Of a stretch of DNA of 64,000 nt, positions 26,459-38,722 are shown piece by piece. Within the stretch, counting starts at the first letter, position 1. Each line of letters opens with the position of its first letter. The translations under genes and the position numbers were made by a program. The notes beneath the pieces were generated by a model that did no database searches, was not told where the DNA came from, and saw only the letters and a list, made by a program, of their open reading frames with translations. The DNA comes from Opisthocomus hoazin (taxonomy: Eukaryota; Chordata; Aves; Opisthocomiformes; Opisthocomidae). The DNA lies in assembly GCF_030867145.1 (NCBI RefSeq), contig NC_134422.1:2820001-2884000 (forward strand). The letters run 5' to 3'.

Positions 26459-29156
26459 TTGCTGAGACTCACTGAGGTCCCCAATACACTGGACAGCCAT
26501 ACGCAGCCACAGCAAACACCCACAAACTGCACAACCTAAAGAGAACAGACTGAAATGACCACATCTCCCTGAGCATCGGCGGGTACCCCTAGGCAGATGG
26601 CTAGTCAAACACTCTCAGGTCTGTCTTTTGTCCAGCTCATGCAGAACAAAAGATACAAAAAAAATGGTTCAGTGCTAGCATGACCGTGGCACCGACCAGC
26701 AAAGTGGCTGCAGACATTCCCTGCTGTGGAGACACAGCGGGAAGAGTCCTCTGCAAACAGCACGCACCTCCGTGCACCCTGGGGAACGCCTGCTGCCTCC
26801 CTTCTGCTCAGACAACACTAAACTTTACAACGGTCAGCTGTCCCAGTCCCTTCCCACAGGCACGGGACACTCCGAATAGCACAGAAGAGCTCAAACTTGG
26901 TTTTCCAATTCCTTAATGAATACTTCATCTTGTTAATCTGAAAAGGTAGCAGAGGATAGATGTCTTCAAGATTAATAGCAGGCATGGGAAGCAGGAGGGG
27001 AACGCAAAAGAAAATTCCTTCAAGTCAAGAGCATATTTTGCTAATGCAACATGATTAATGACAACGATAATATTATATCAATGGAGAAATTTATTGAAGT
27101 GCACTTTCAAGATTTCACAATTAATCCCATTCTCCCAGACTGCCAGTTCATGGACATTTTCCCAGCCTTCACCAAGAGCAAAGTATAAACCCCACAAGAC
27201 AGGGACAGGCTGTCCCATAACCAAACACATTCTGCTGATGCCACGCTGACCTCACGCTCTCAAATGCATGTGTTTGCATATGCAAATCAGAAGCCTTTTT
27301 ATCAGTGTGCTGCTCTCTAAGCTGGTATCTACTGATTTATAGCTGAAGATTCTAATGAGTGCTGGAAAGATTAAGTTCCAAAAATCTGCTGATAAAGATT
27401 ATCGCCTATGAACTGTCAAAGATGTGTTTTCTTCCCTTCTCATAAATCAGGCTACAACCAAAACAAATTTCTGTAAAGCTGGAGCCTGTGTAAACCTGGT
27501 CTTAACAAAACATGGACATCGGCTCCTGTGCCAAGGTGTTGTGTGGGGAAGATGTTCAGGCCCTACCTTTCCTCCAGCTGACTTCCCTGTGGTCATCATT
27601 TGCTCTTGCTGCAGCCCTTCGATCCCTCCTGGTTACTCTTAAATCGCTCCCCTCAGACAGCTGCAGGGATGCTTTCATCCAGATACAGAAATTCCCCACT
27701 TCCGATCTCTCCTGCACGCAGGTTGTCTCCTCTTGCAAATCATCCTCCACTATTTTGGCCTACCCAAAGATCTGACAATCTGTGAAAATGTGAAATAGCC
27801 AAGGCTTTTTGGTGGTTCAGTCATGTCCTCTCCAATGGACTATATATGTATTGATTTTATTAAACTTTTCAAAGTAGTGGAGTGAAAAAGAGAGGGTTCA
27901 CCACACCTTCTCAGCAGCAGCAAGAGACATCAATGCTTCAGCCTGTATTTAAATGAGAGCATTAATTTAGGACCTCGGCTCCTTTCAGGAATGGCATTTG
28001 ATGACTCAGCCTCTTTGCTCCCAGTCTGCCAGACTTTGTTCCCTCTAAGCACGGATCTTTCTCTCTAGTTTGTCTTTTCCCAAAGGTAGTTTGCTGCTAC
28101 GAAGGCACTGGATCTGGTTTATTCAAACTCTTCAGGGTGTCGTTCTTCCCACGGTGGCTTATAACGTTCTTCATTCAATACTCTCCTGAAAACCCAAGCC
28201 TACATTTCTCTTGCTCTCTCTTTTTCTGCAGCGCTTGTTTTACTACAGGTGATGTTTAACTCGCCTTGTGCCATAGACACCTGTACATCCACAGCAGCTG
28301 AGGGCCTTTGCTCTTCTGCCCCTCTGTAAATAGTTTTTCCTGACATTTCTGAGTGCATCTCCATCCTGCTTTTGCCTTCCCAAGTGAGCAAATGTCTCTA
28401 AGCTGGGCTACGTTGCCAGCTGCAGTAGCCAGCACTACCTGAGCTGAACCCCAAAGCCCTTCTTTACAGATATTAAATGGTGGTCAATACAGCAATCCAC
28501 AACAGCTTTCTTAAAAATGAAAGCATATTTTTAAATAGGAAGGGGGAAAAAAAGGCATAACACAAGAGACAAATGCCTGCTTTTTGTTGCAAACTTTACA
28601 CCGCCTCTCAAAGCCATGTCCTACATTACTCTGTCTGTAAATCCGGCTGCCATTCATACCCAGAGAGGGATTTTGAAGGGCAATGCTTACAAAACCCAGG
28701 CTGCCAGTAAGAGACGATCAGTAAGGGAGTTGTTCCTCTGTCATCCACATGAAGTTGTAGCATTAGCAGATTTGTTACGTGGGAACAGGAGCAAAATCAA
28801 AGGCGGCAAAGCTAAAGCCACCAGGTGCGTACACGTAGGCCTGGGCAGGTACACACTGTATGAAGAGCACGGGGAAACTGCACGAAGAGCAGAGTCTGAA
28901 GGCAACATGAGCAAACACCAGGCGGGACCAAACCACACAGAACACGCTGAACATCATGGGAGGTGGCTCAAAGCCACGCGGGATTGGAGATCCAGATTTC
29001 AGCCCCACAGAGGCAAAGTGTGAACTGCAAATCAAAGCCTCAGCATTTTCAGGGAGAGTTTTCCTACAGTATCAGCTCCATAATGCTTCTCCAAAAGCCA
29101 CCTTAAGGCTGCGTAAGATGGCTTTGGCCATCTCTCTCTGGGTAGTAAATGACAAA
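26459..29156. other. Intergenic DNA with a palindromic octamer site
   Basis: Non-coding. Contains a perfect 14-bp palindrome built from two overlapping POU octamer halves (27273-27286). The open frame at 28616-29023 shows no domain. Confidence 0.6.
27273..27286. promoter_or_regulatory. Palindromic POU/octamer-type site
   Basis: TTTGCATATGCAAA is a perfect palindrome; with the next base it includes the octamer ATGCAAAT (27280-27287) on the plus strand. POU factors are known to bind such sites as dimers. Function here is inferred. Confidence 0.4.
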
Positions 29157-29332
29157 GTGGAGCGGGTTGCCCAGAGAAGCTGTGACTGCCCCCTCCCTGG
29201 CAGGGTTCAAGGCCAGGTTGGATGGAGCTCTGAGCAGCCTGGTCTGGTGGAAGGTGTCCCTGCTCATGGCAGGGGGGTTGGAACCAGACGATCTTTAATG
29301 TCCCTTCCAACACTTACCATTCTGTCATTCTT
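29157..29332 (+). repeat. CR1 LINE, short 3' fragment
   Basis: Plus-strand CR1 of about 175 bp, containing gcgggttgcccagagaagct and ggaaggtgtccctgctcatg and ending in accattctgtcattctt. It belongs to the same lineage as the copy at 26191-26458. Confidence 0.92.
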
Positions 29333-32300
29333 CTGAGGAACGATATCTTGGTTTGATGATGTTATTGTCATTTGTCGAGCTTTACAAAACAGAGATCAGT
29401 CCTTTCACACATTCAGGAGTCAGCCTGAATTTCAGTCCCACAGGGTGAGGGGAGTCAACCGCAGTGTGCTAGCATTCAGACTTCATCCACAGTGAAATCA
29501 TCAGTTTTAAGCTTTGACACCAGAGAGAAGACGACCTCAAATGGCAAGGCAAAAAACCAAAACCACCCACATATGCAAAAACCCCCCAAAACGCTGCTAG
29601 AGGAACAAAGGATTGACACCAATACGCAGCTTAGATCAGTTCAGCAGAACCAGTCTTTTGGTCCAGCATAGTATTAGATCTATTACATACAGCTTCTAGA
29701 TACATTACATACAGTTTCTGTATCTGATTTTCAGTATTCCCAGCGCTTACAAAACTGTTTAACCACCAGCAGTGGACCTAGCTTCTCTGTCTGGAGATTG
29801 AAAAATGCCTTTTTTTCCCCCCCAATACCTTTTCCTATATAAATGTGGAAAAGAGCACAGTCCTGATTTTCTCAAACCCAGAAGGGCAGCGTATTTAATC
29901 GCTCATTTTCCATCTTCGAAGAGCAGCATGAATAACACCATTGTTGCACACATATCAGTGCCTGGTGCTAAGGTTACACTACTCCTGGAAATAAGTCGCC
30001 TTTGGATCGTCCCTCCTAACGAGGATCATGTTTGGCTATTTTAAAAGGCATAACAGCATACCAAACAAACACCAGAAAATTAACGTTGCATCACCTTAGC
30101 TTCTATTCAGAATGAAAAATATGAATTTCGACTAGCTAGCAAACAGGTAAGACACTCTCTTTCCTCCGCAGGAACAAAGCAGCCCAGCCTTCCATTTGCG
30201 CTATCTCCTTGCATTTATCAAGTTCAAACTAACAATGGGAATACTGAAGAAATCCAGCGAGGAAACACAGAGCTATTGAGCCGCTACGGCCTATCGAGGA
30301 TTCGATCAATCTTAATGTCTCATGCCACATTCTTCCTCGCTTAGATTTCAGCGGATACAAGAAAGAGTTGAGCAAATTTTACGTAATTGCTGTGCACTTA
30401 AGAGCTTCGGAGGAGACTGCATTCCACGTTTAGCTGCTTTGCAAGGCACAGACTACAAGTATCGTGTGCTAACCGTCACCTGCAGCCACCTCATCTGACT
30501 GCCAGGACAATCCCAATGCTTCCATAGCAGTCACGCAGCATTATTTGACTTTCAGTTCTAATATCCAGAAAATAAAAAAAAAAAGGAAAAATAATAATTA
30601 AAAAAAAATAAGAATCCACAGAGAGATCCTTACCAGCACACTTCACTGAATCTTTAGGTGAAAATCCTGTTACGGCTTTACAGCTGGTGACAACCAGCTC
30701 AGAGGGAGGAGTACGCAAAGTAGCAAAGCTGCTTTTTGCATGAGACAAATTACTCGGTCTTTATTCGCACTGAGAAATGCATATTCATGCTAGTTCTCCT
30801 ATATTAATTCAGCCAGGATTAGTCATATGATGAAAACACTCAAAAATCTGTTCATTAATGCATTTCCGTCAGCTTTAGCAATAAAACCATGGGGATTTAT
30901 TAGCAATATAAAATATTATGATTTTTATTCTCTATGGATAATATTTTCAAGCATGCTTAATGACTTACAGCTGATTGACCAGTCTACAAATTTGGCTTTG
31001 GTATTTTTGGCCAGTTTTTTTCAGGATATTGTAAAATTCCTTAGGAATATAGATGGTTTTAAAAAATGCTGCCAAGTAGCCACTTTAAAAATCCAACCCC
31101 GAGAATCCTGTCTTTCACTGAAAGCGAAAAGACCTTCAGCCATCACCCCCCTTCCCTTGTTTGGAAAGGACACTGTGGTACTTCTGTGTCCCAGAAGCTC
31201 AGATTTTTACACCCTGAGCAGCCTTGCTTGCATGGGGACGCAAAACTTGGATGACCAACGTGCCCAGCTAATTACACACCCTGGAACAGATCTTCTCCAC
31301 GCTGCTTTTGGTGGTCAAAACCTCAGGTCAAGGCTGTTTACACAACAAAATGTTAAAGCCTTCAGCATGTGCTTTCTAATATGTCCTCATCACACCTCTG
31401 ACACACAAATTGTGTGCTTACAGAACATAAAGGAAAGAAAAAAAATCACACGGTGCACACTTCGCACCATGTTTGGTTTTATGCTTTATGATGGATGGGC
31501 AAATCTTCTTCACCTCTGCTTTATTCGCCGTGGCCAGAGGTCTAATTACCGGCTAATCCTAGGGAGTATCAGGGGTTTGAACGGCTGCTGAAGCACAGTT
31601 CTGGAGCATATCGGTGCAAGACAAGCCCATATACAATTGGTGTCGGTGCACATAACTTGTGCTATCTGGCTAAAGTGACCAATAAATGACTAACAAGGTG
31701 TCATGAAAGCCAGAGGCACAAAAATGGTACTATGACTTGCAGTTTGGAGAAACAAACAGGACAGAGATTATTACTATTTTAATGAGCCCACAGACAAATA
31801 TGTTCTGTGGGGGTACTTCTTGCTTAAAAATGAAAGCAAGTCATGATAATAAAACAAAAATGGATTTTTCTTTTTTTTTGCAAAGGGATTTTCCTGCACA
31901 ACATTCATCTACAGTTTATTTTCTGGAGAAGGTTTGTTTTTGTCAGTTGGATCCTTTTACTTCACTTTGCAGCTGACAGGGAAACCTGAGCATTTCTAGC
32001 CTAAGGCCTCATGTAAATTCTTCCCTCCTTGATAGATATTTACCTACCGCTTTTGGACAGGAGAAAAACCAGAATAAAGTCCACGTGTCTCATGCTTCTT
32101 GCTGTCATATATGGCCCATGATGTAGAAGCCAAGGAAATAGTGCCCACAGAGCCCAAAGCTAGCATCCTACCAAGATGCCTGTTGGGTTTCAATTAAAGC
32201 TTAAGCAGACAGGAGCCATAGGTTTCCTCAAGGTTCATCACAAGGAAAACCAAAAAATAATAAGAAAACCCTCAACAGACAGCACAGACAGGTCAGATGA

Positions 32301-32863
32301 ACAAGAGATATGCTGAATGGTATTTGGGCTCCAGTTCGACCAGCAGTAGTCTGGCTATTAATGGAAGCTTCTTCTCCGAGGAAAGACTAATCACATGTCT
32401 CAAAAACACCTACGGTAGCTCACGACAAAGTCAACAGACTCCGCACCGAGTTGTTGAAAAGGAAGATGTTATGGGGGAAACGTTATCTACATACCTTCAA
32501 CACACACAGAGCCTGCAGTTTGAGCATGCAATCATTCTACAAAGGTTAAGACTAATGCATAATAATTATTAAATGAACATTTCAAGTAGGACCTAAATGC
32601 CTGCTGTAAGATTGAACCCAAAAGGAGCATGTCCTTTATGGTCATTAAGGTGAAACAGGCTTTGTTCCCAAACTCCAGGCAGGGTGAAGAGCTTTTATCC
32701 CCACTTTGCAGAAAGGGAATGGAGACAAAACGAGCTGAAGCCACGCAGGGAGCACACGCAGGTACTTCTCGCAGACCAGCACTGTGCCTAGGCACACGCC
32801 ATTTGCATCCTCATCAAAAAAAGCAGAAGAGCACATGAACCTACAGGGACCACATCAACATGT
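29333..32863. other. Intergenic DNA with one unusually long open frame
   Basis: No recognised gene. Contains a 254-codon plus-strand open frame (30827-31591) without domain similarity; see findings. Confidence 0.55.
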
Positions 32864-34312
32864 ATCACAGAATCACAGAATGGTCGGGGTTGGAAGGGAC
32901 CTCTGTGGGTCACCCAGCCCAACCCTCCTGCCGAAGCAGGGTCAACCACAGCAGGCTGCACAGCACTGCATCCAGGCGGGTCTTGAATATCTCCAGAGAA
33001 GGAGACTCCACCACCTCCCTGGGCAGCCTGGGCCAGGGCTCTGTCACCCTCAGAGGGAAGAAGTTCTTCCTCATGTTCAGACGGAACTTCCTCTGCTTCA
33101 GTTTGTGCCCATTGCCCCTTGTCCTGTCACTGGGCACCACTGAAAAGAGCTTGGCCCCATCCTCCTGACACCCACCCTGAAGTTATTTATAAGCATTTAT
33201 TAGGTCCCCTCGCAGCCTTCTCTTATTCAGGCTGAACAAGCCCAGCTCCCTCAACCTCTCCTCGTAGGAGAGATGCTCCAGTCCCCTCCTCATCCTTGTA
33301 GCCCTCTGCTGGACTCTCTCCAGTAGCTCTTCATCTTTCTTGAACTGAGGAGCCCAGAACTGGACACAGTACTCCAGATGAGGCCTCACTAGGGCAGTGT
33401 AGAGGGGAAGGAGAACCTACCTCGACCTGCTGGCCACACTCTTCTTGATGCACCCCAGGATCCCATTGGCCTTCTTGGCAGCCAGGGCACACTGCTGGCT
33501 CATGGTCAACCTGTCGTCCACCAGGACACCCAGGTCCCTCTCCACAGAGCTGCTCTCCAGCAGTTCCACCCCAAGCCTGTACTGATGCATGGGGTTGTTC
33601 CTCCCCAGGTGCAGGACCCTGCATTTGCCTTTGTTGAACCTCATCAGGTTCCTCTCTGCCCAGCTTTCCAGCCTGTCCAGGTCACGCTGAATGGCAGCAC
33701 AGCCTTCCGGTGTGTCTACCACACCTCCCAGTTTGGTGTCGTCAGCAAACTTGCTGAGGGGTACATTCTAACTCTTCATCCAGGTCGTTGATGAAGAAGT
33801 TAAACAAGACTGGGCCCAGTACTGACCCCTGGGGGACACCACTTGTTACCAGCCTCCAACTAGACTCAGTGCCGCTGATGACAACCCTCTGAGTTCTGCC
33901 ATTCAGCCAGTTCTCCATCCACTTCACCGACCACTCATCCAGCCCACACTTCCTCAGCTTCTCTAGGAGGATATCATGGGAGACTGGGTCGAAAGCCTTG
34001 CTGAAGTTGAGGTAGACAACATCCATGGCTCTCCCTTTGTCTACCAGCCAGTCCTGTCATCGTAGAAAGCTATTAGATTGGTCAGGCATGATTTCCCCTT
34101 GGTGAATCCATGCTGATACTCCTGATAACCTTCTTTTCTTCCACTTGCTTGATGATGGCCTCCAGGATAAGCTGCTCCATCACCTTTCCCGGGATGGAGG
34201 GGAGGCTGACCGGCCTGTAGTTCCCTGGGTCCTCCTCCTTACCCTTTTTGAAGATTGGAGTGACATTGGCCTTTCTCCAGTCCTGCTGTGCCTCTGTTTT
34301 CTGGGTCTGACC
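32864..34312 (-). repeat. CR1 LINE, 1.45 kb, with partial reverse transcriptase
   Basis: The longest CR1 copy in the window, on the minus strand. Inverted 3' octamers (atcacagaatcacagaatgg) mark the left edge. The minus-strand translation at 34026-33742 gives part of a non-LTR reverse transcriptase, including [15 protein letters not shown] and FINDL. A second frame at 33722-33417 continues it; the codons for FADDTKLG (33746-33723) lie just upstream of that segment and hold the catalytic Asp pair. A frame break lies between the two near 33745-33775, so the polymerase is dead. The 5' end is truncated within ORF2. Confidence 0.96.
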
Positions 34313-37300
34313 AGTGATTGGTTAAGCTAAGCTAAACATATCAGAATCTTTTCAGCTCAATTATAATAAGGCCTGAGAAAATTAATTTAGTATATTAGCT
34401 TCTGAATCCATCAAACACTTTAATCCATCAGATCATTCTTTTATCTGTACCATTAACATCTTTCTTCCTCATCTTTTTTTGAAAATGAAATAAGAAAAAA
34501 AACCCCACTGTAATTCAGCCACTATTACTATCTCCAAAATTATCTACCTGTGCTGGATTCATACCAGAGAGATTTACAGGACTAATGGCAGCAAGGGTTG
34601 AAGGTCAGTTAAGGAACCTCTGAAATTACTTGCCTTAGGATAGCAAATTCCACAGCAGTTGCAGCAAAGCACAGGCATAATGACTGCTTCGAATGCGCTG
34701 ATGACAGATGGAAAAAAGTGCTGTTACACATGCAATGTTCACATACGTGGTTTAATTTTCCTCTTGATAACTGTCCTTCTTGAACCAAGGGGTCTCGGGA
34801 AGCATCAGTAACTGCAGCCTCCGCTCACCCCAGCTAAACGGGCAGCGTCAGTGCCGCCACCGCTGCAGCTGGGACGCACAAGCCCACACCATAACACAAG
34901 CGCTCTCTCTTCTCTGCCTTAGCCAAAATGGTTTTAGGTTTCAAATCAAATTTGCCCCCTGCAGTTAGATGACGAATTGCTGAGCTACCGCAATTTCAGT
35001 CACCAAGATTGCTCTTTAACCTTCTCTATACAGGAGATTTCTGTAAGTCGAGTTTCCTCAAGCTACTACTGTTCTTCGCCTTTCCTTCCCCACGTTAACT
35101 CTTAGACTTCTTTGTCATCAGCTTTTCAAGAGCGTGGCTACCCCCTCCTCCTTGGCCATGCAGGAGTAGCTCAGCAGCTGCTATCTCGCCATGCTCCCTC
35201 ACTAGTGCTCTCCTAATCCTCATGCTCTCCTAATCCATGCACTTGAGCAGGAGTTCCCTTTTTCTCCACGCTTACTTTCGATCATTTTTCAGCGAAGAAG
35301 GCCGTAACACAAAGCTTCCTGGTGAAGGGTCTTGCCTGCTGCCCTGACGATGCAGGAGACTATGAGGCTTGGGGAGATACTTGATGCTTACCCTGTGATG
35401 TGCCGTAGAGCACTGACCTTGCCCAACATCATGCTCCCACTCATCACACTTAGCTCCCCACAGCCACCTTTGCCATTTTTGTACCAATAAACATAGAGAA
35501 GGACAGGGGGAAAGGGTTTAATGCTGATTTTTTTTTTGAGCTTTTTTTAAAAAAAAAAACCAATACTACATTTCCTATAGAATCACATAACCTCCTTATA
35601 TTTCCAACCTACACAAGAAGGTGCACAATATTTTAAAATATAGCTTACTATAAGTTTAATACACTGATGTTGAGCCTTTTTGGAAGCATCTACTATAAAA
35701 TGGCAAGCACAATAAATTGTTGTGTCCTTTTTCATTTGCCTTTGGTTTTTATAAGCAAAAAAAGATTAATCTTTTCAATAAAACAATATTCTCAGTAGCC
35801 TTCCTTTGCCCACAGCCACCTACAAATTCTTAGCAACTTTAAGGCTACTGGTTACTTATGAAGAACAGGGTAAACATGCAGAATACAGATTACAGCATAA
35901 GATGTTATGTGATATGATGAAAAAGTCATGTTATATTCACAAAGCAATGCAAAGGAAGGAAAAGGAGAAGGAGAGATTTCCACTTTGCTGAAATTAATTG
36001 GGAAGTCCCTAGGATGGGGCCATGAGAAAGGTAAAGAAGATTAAGTGAAATGCCCACTTCTTCAGGCACAGCAGATAGAGGGTCTCTCAGTAAAGGAAAA
36101 AAAAGATTATTTAATTGTAAGAGCAAGGGAGACGGCAGAGAAAGGCAACTTGTGAAGAGCGAGGGCAGATTACAGCAGAGGGAGAACACCTCCGTTGCTA
36201 CGTAGAATCCTTACTGCATTCCAGTGGTCAGACATTATTTCACAGCTAATCTGAAGAACATCATCTGGAAACCATCAGCTCCTGCCCCACAAAAGGGAAC
36301 ACAAACTGGCTGAGAAAATGTGTGCAGTGAAAGGGGGCTGTGCATTCTTCAACCCCTTCTGACCCACACGTCCCTTAAAGTTTCCTAAAAGGGAGACCAC
36401 CTCTAGGTCTAATTCGAACCTACCAAGAATAATCTTCCCTTCCCTCCTCTCTGTTAAAAAAGTTATCTTTTGGTGAATCCTTTAGATAATCCACAGACCC
36501 CTCTAGTTTTAGTTTACAGCCATAGGCGAAGACCAACCTTTGATCCAAAAATGTTGATCCACCAATTTTCTGGAGATTCTTTTAATTTCCTATCTGGCCT
36601 CAAAGAAATTTAATAGAATGGTATTAGGAAAACCAATTACAAGAAAAGAGAACATTTGGATTAAAAAAATAAAGCCCATGAAATGAAAGTACAAAGGTCA
36701 TTTATCATGACGTTTCATATGAACTCACAACTTTTCAGGAATGTTCACAGAGTTTAGAAGGAACTTGACCAAGTGGCGATCCCAGGAGCTTTCACCAGTC
36801 TTCCTAAGTTCAAATAAAGAAACTTGAAACATAGCCGCTGGCAGACATAGGCACAGAAACCTGATGGTCTGACTTACATGAAAGCTATACCAGTAATAAC
36901 ATTTTTAAATTCCTTAATGTTTTGCATTTGCTTAAAATTACAGGGATAAAGGATACTTAAACATACGTTAAGACAATGTAAATCTTAATCAATGGTGTAG
37001 AGTTGCCAAATGTTTCAAGGCATGCAAGTCTACATATGCATATTTTTAAAGCATGCCAGGCACGGAGTGGACAACAGCACAAAGTCCCAGCCGGTCCTCA
37101 ACTGCCTTTATGCTCATTTATATTAAACTTTTAAAATTTCATTTAAAGGGAAGCAAAATATCAGCTGCTGAAAACCCTGAGAATCAGAGGCGTACAAATG
37201 TGATTTAGAGCCGTCACTCATTAGTAACTAGTAATAGTATACGTGAAGAAAAGCAGAATGACTGCATGTCAAGACCAAGCCTGGGATTTCCCGACATGTC

Positions 37301-38657
37301 TTATGTGTGTAAATGGAATACTTATTTACAGCTGCAATAACAGAGAGAGCTAGTTCTGGAAATAATTCACAAGCAGAAAGGAATAAATTGTGAGACGAAT
37401 GTCATTCAACTAAACCCCCTAGCACTGCTGATTTTTGACAGTTAAGGCAGAAGTTATATCAGACTTGTATTACGTTAAAAGAGAAACTTCCAGACTTAGA
37501 TTAGTCAAACCATTTGGAGTGAACAGAGGGAAGTCGCAGAGAGATGGAGATTTTTCTCACCGATCACTGAAACCCACTCGCTGTGCAGCGACACCACAAA
37601 CAAGGTATTGCGGGATCTTGGAAAACAACACTAATAGCAATGCCAACTCCACACAGGTATCAACCCCAAACACGATTTTGCTGCTCCAATTCCCCAAGTG
37701 GCTATACCCAGGCTGACTGAGCCAATTAAACTCACACAGACAACTGTCAGCAAGAGCAAGAAAAGCAACTGAAGCCAAGAGATTTGCACCATCTGCTGCA
37801 CTTACTCCAACAGAGATTTCCATGCTCAGTTTCATCCACAGATTTCCCCCGAAAAGTTCTATGATCAGGTATTCACCAAATTCTTTTAATCTGGTGAATC
37901 TCATTACTTTAAATCTAATTACTTTTAATTATATTAGCTCTTTAAATATGAACTGAAAGTAGTATTAAAAGCATATAATATTAAATTCATAAACACCTAA
38001 TTCCATTCAGGCAACATCCAGCCAACAACATAGCATAAAAGAGAAAAGAGTATGTATACAATACACACAAATATGAGCCTTGTATAGAGTATTACAGTAA
38101 AACAGAAACATTTTAGTTATATAAGAAGATAGCCTAACCAAATACATCAAAAGCAAAATAAAGTAGAAATCAAATGTTTTTAATGATTCCTATTAAAATT
38201 GTGTGCACTAATGCGTTCCAACAGATCACTTAGACTTGAAACTCATTTTCAAATAGAGAATCATATTAGCCAAAATGTTCGATGTTCTCTTGTTTCAAAG
38301 CGGAGTAGACAGATTCCTTACTGTGCCTGCTATGCTGTTCTCCAGGTGTGTGGTAAAACCAGAGTCTAAGGGGTTCTACAGGGCTTTAGGGACCAGAAGC
38401 ATCAATGTATGAAAAGCCAAGATACAAGATTGCAAAATCTACAAAGAGTGTAACTCGTAATTAACATGCTATGGCAGAAATGATTTAAAGCTAAATGCTT
38501 ACCTGTCAGCCACAGTAATAATGAGCTTCCTGGCAGAATGAGAAGTCACTACAGGCCTTCACAATTGCCCTAAAAAGATAAGTATTCACCCAGACTTTCT
38601 TCATTTAAGACCTCAAGCTGAGATTGAGAAGATGCTCCCCAAACCAAGAAGCCGTCA
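34313..38657. other. Intergenic DNA, no gene recognised
   Basis: AT-rich, with poly-T/poly-A low complexity near 35529-35560. No exon, RNA gene or repeat family recognised. Confidence 0.6.
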
Positions 38658-38722
38658 AGAATCACGGAGGTGGGAAGGGACCTCCAGAGGCCATTCAGCC
38701 CAGGCATCGGCTCAAAGCAGAG
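38658..38722 (-). repeat. CR1 LINE, short old remnant
   Basis: About 65 bp on the minus strand beginning agaatcacggaggtgggaag, followed by ggacctccagaggccattc and ctcaaagcag. This is the CR1 3' terminal block of an older lineage with several substitutions. Confidence 0.8.

Noticed and set aside
28616..29023. 135-codon plus-strand open frame
   Set aside because: No domain, no convincing splice signals and no family resemblance.
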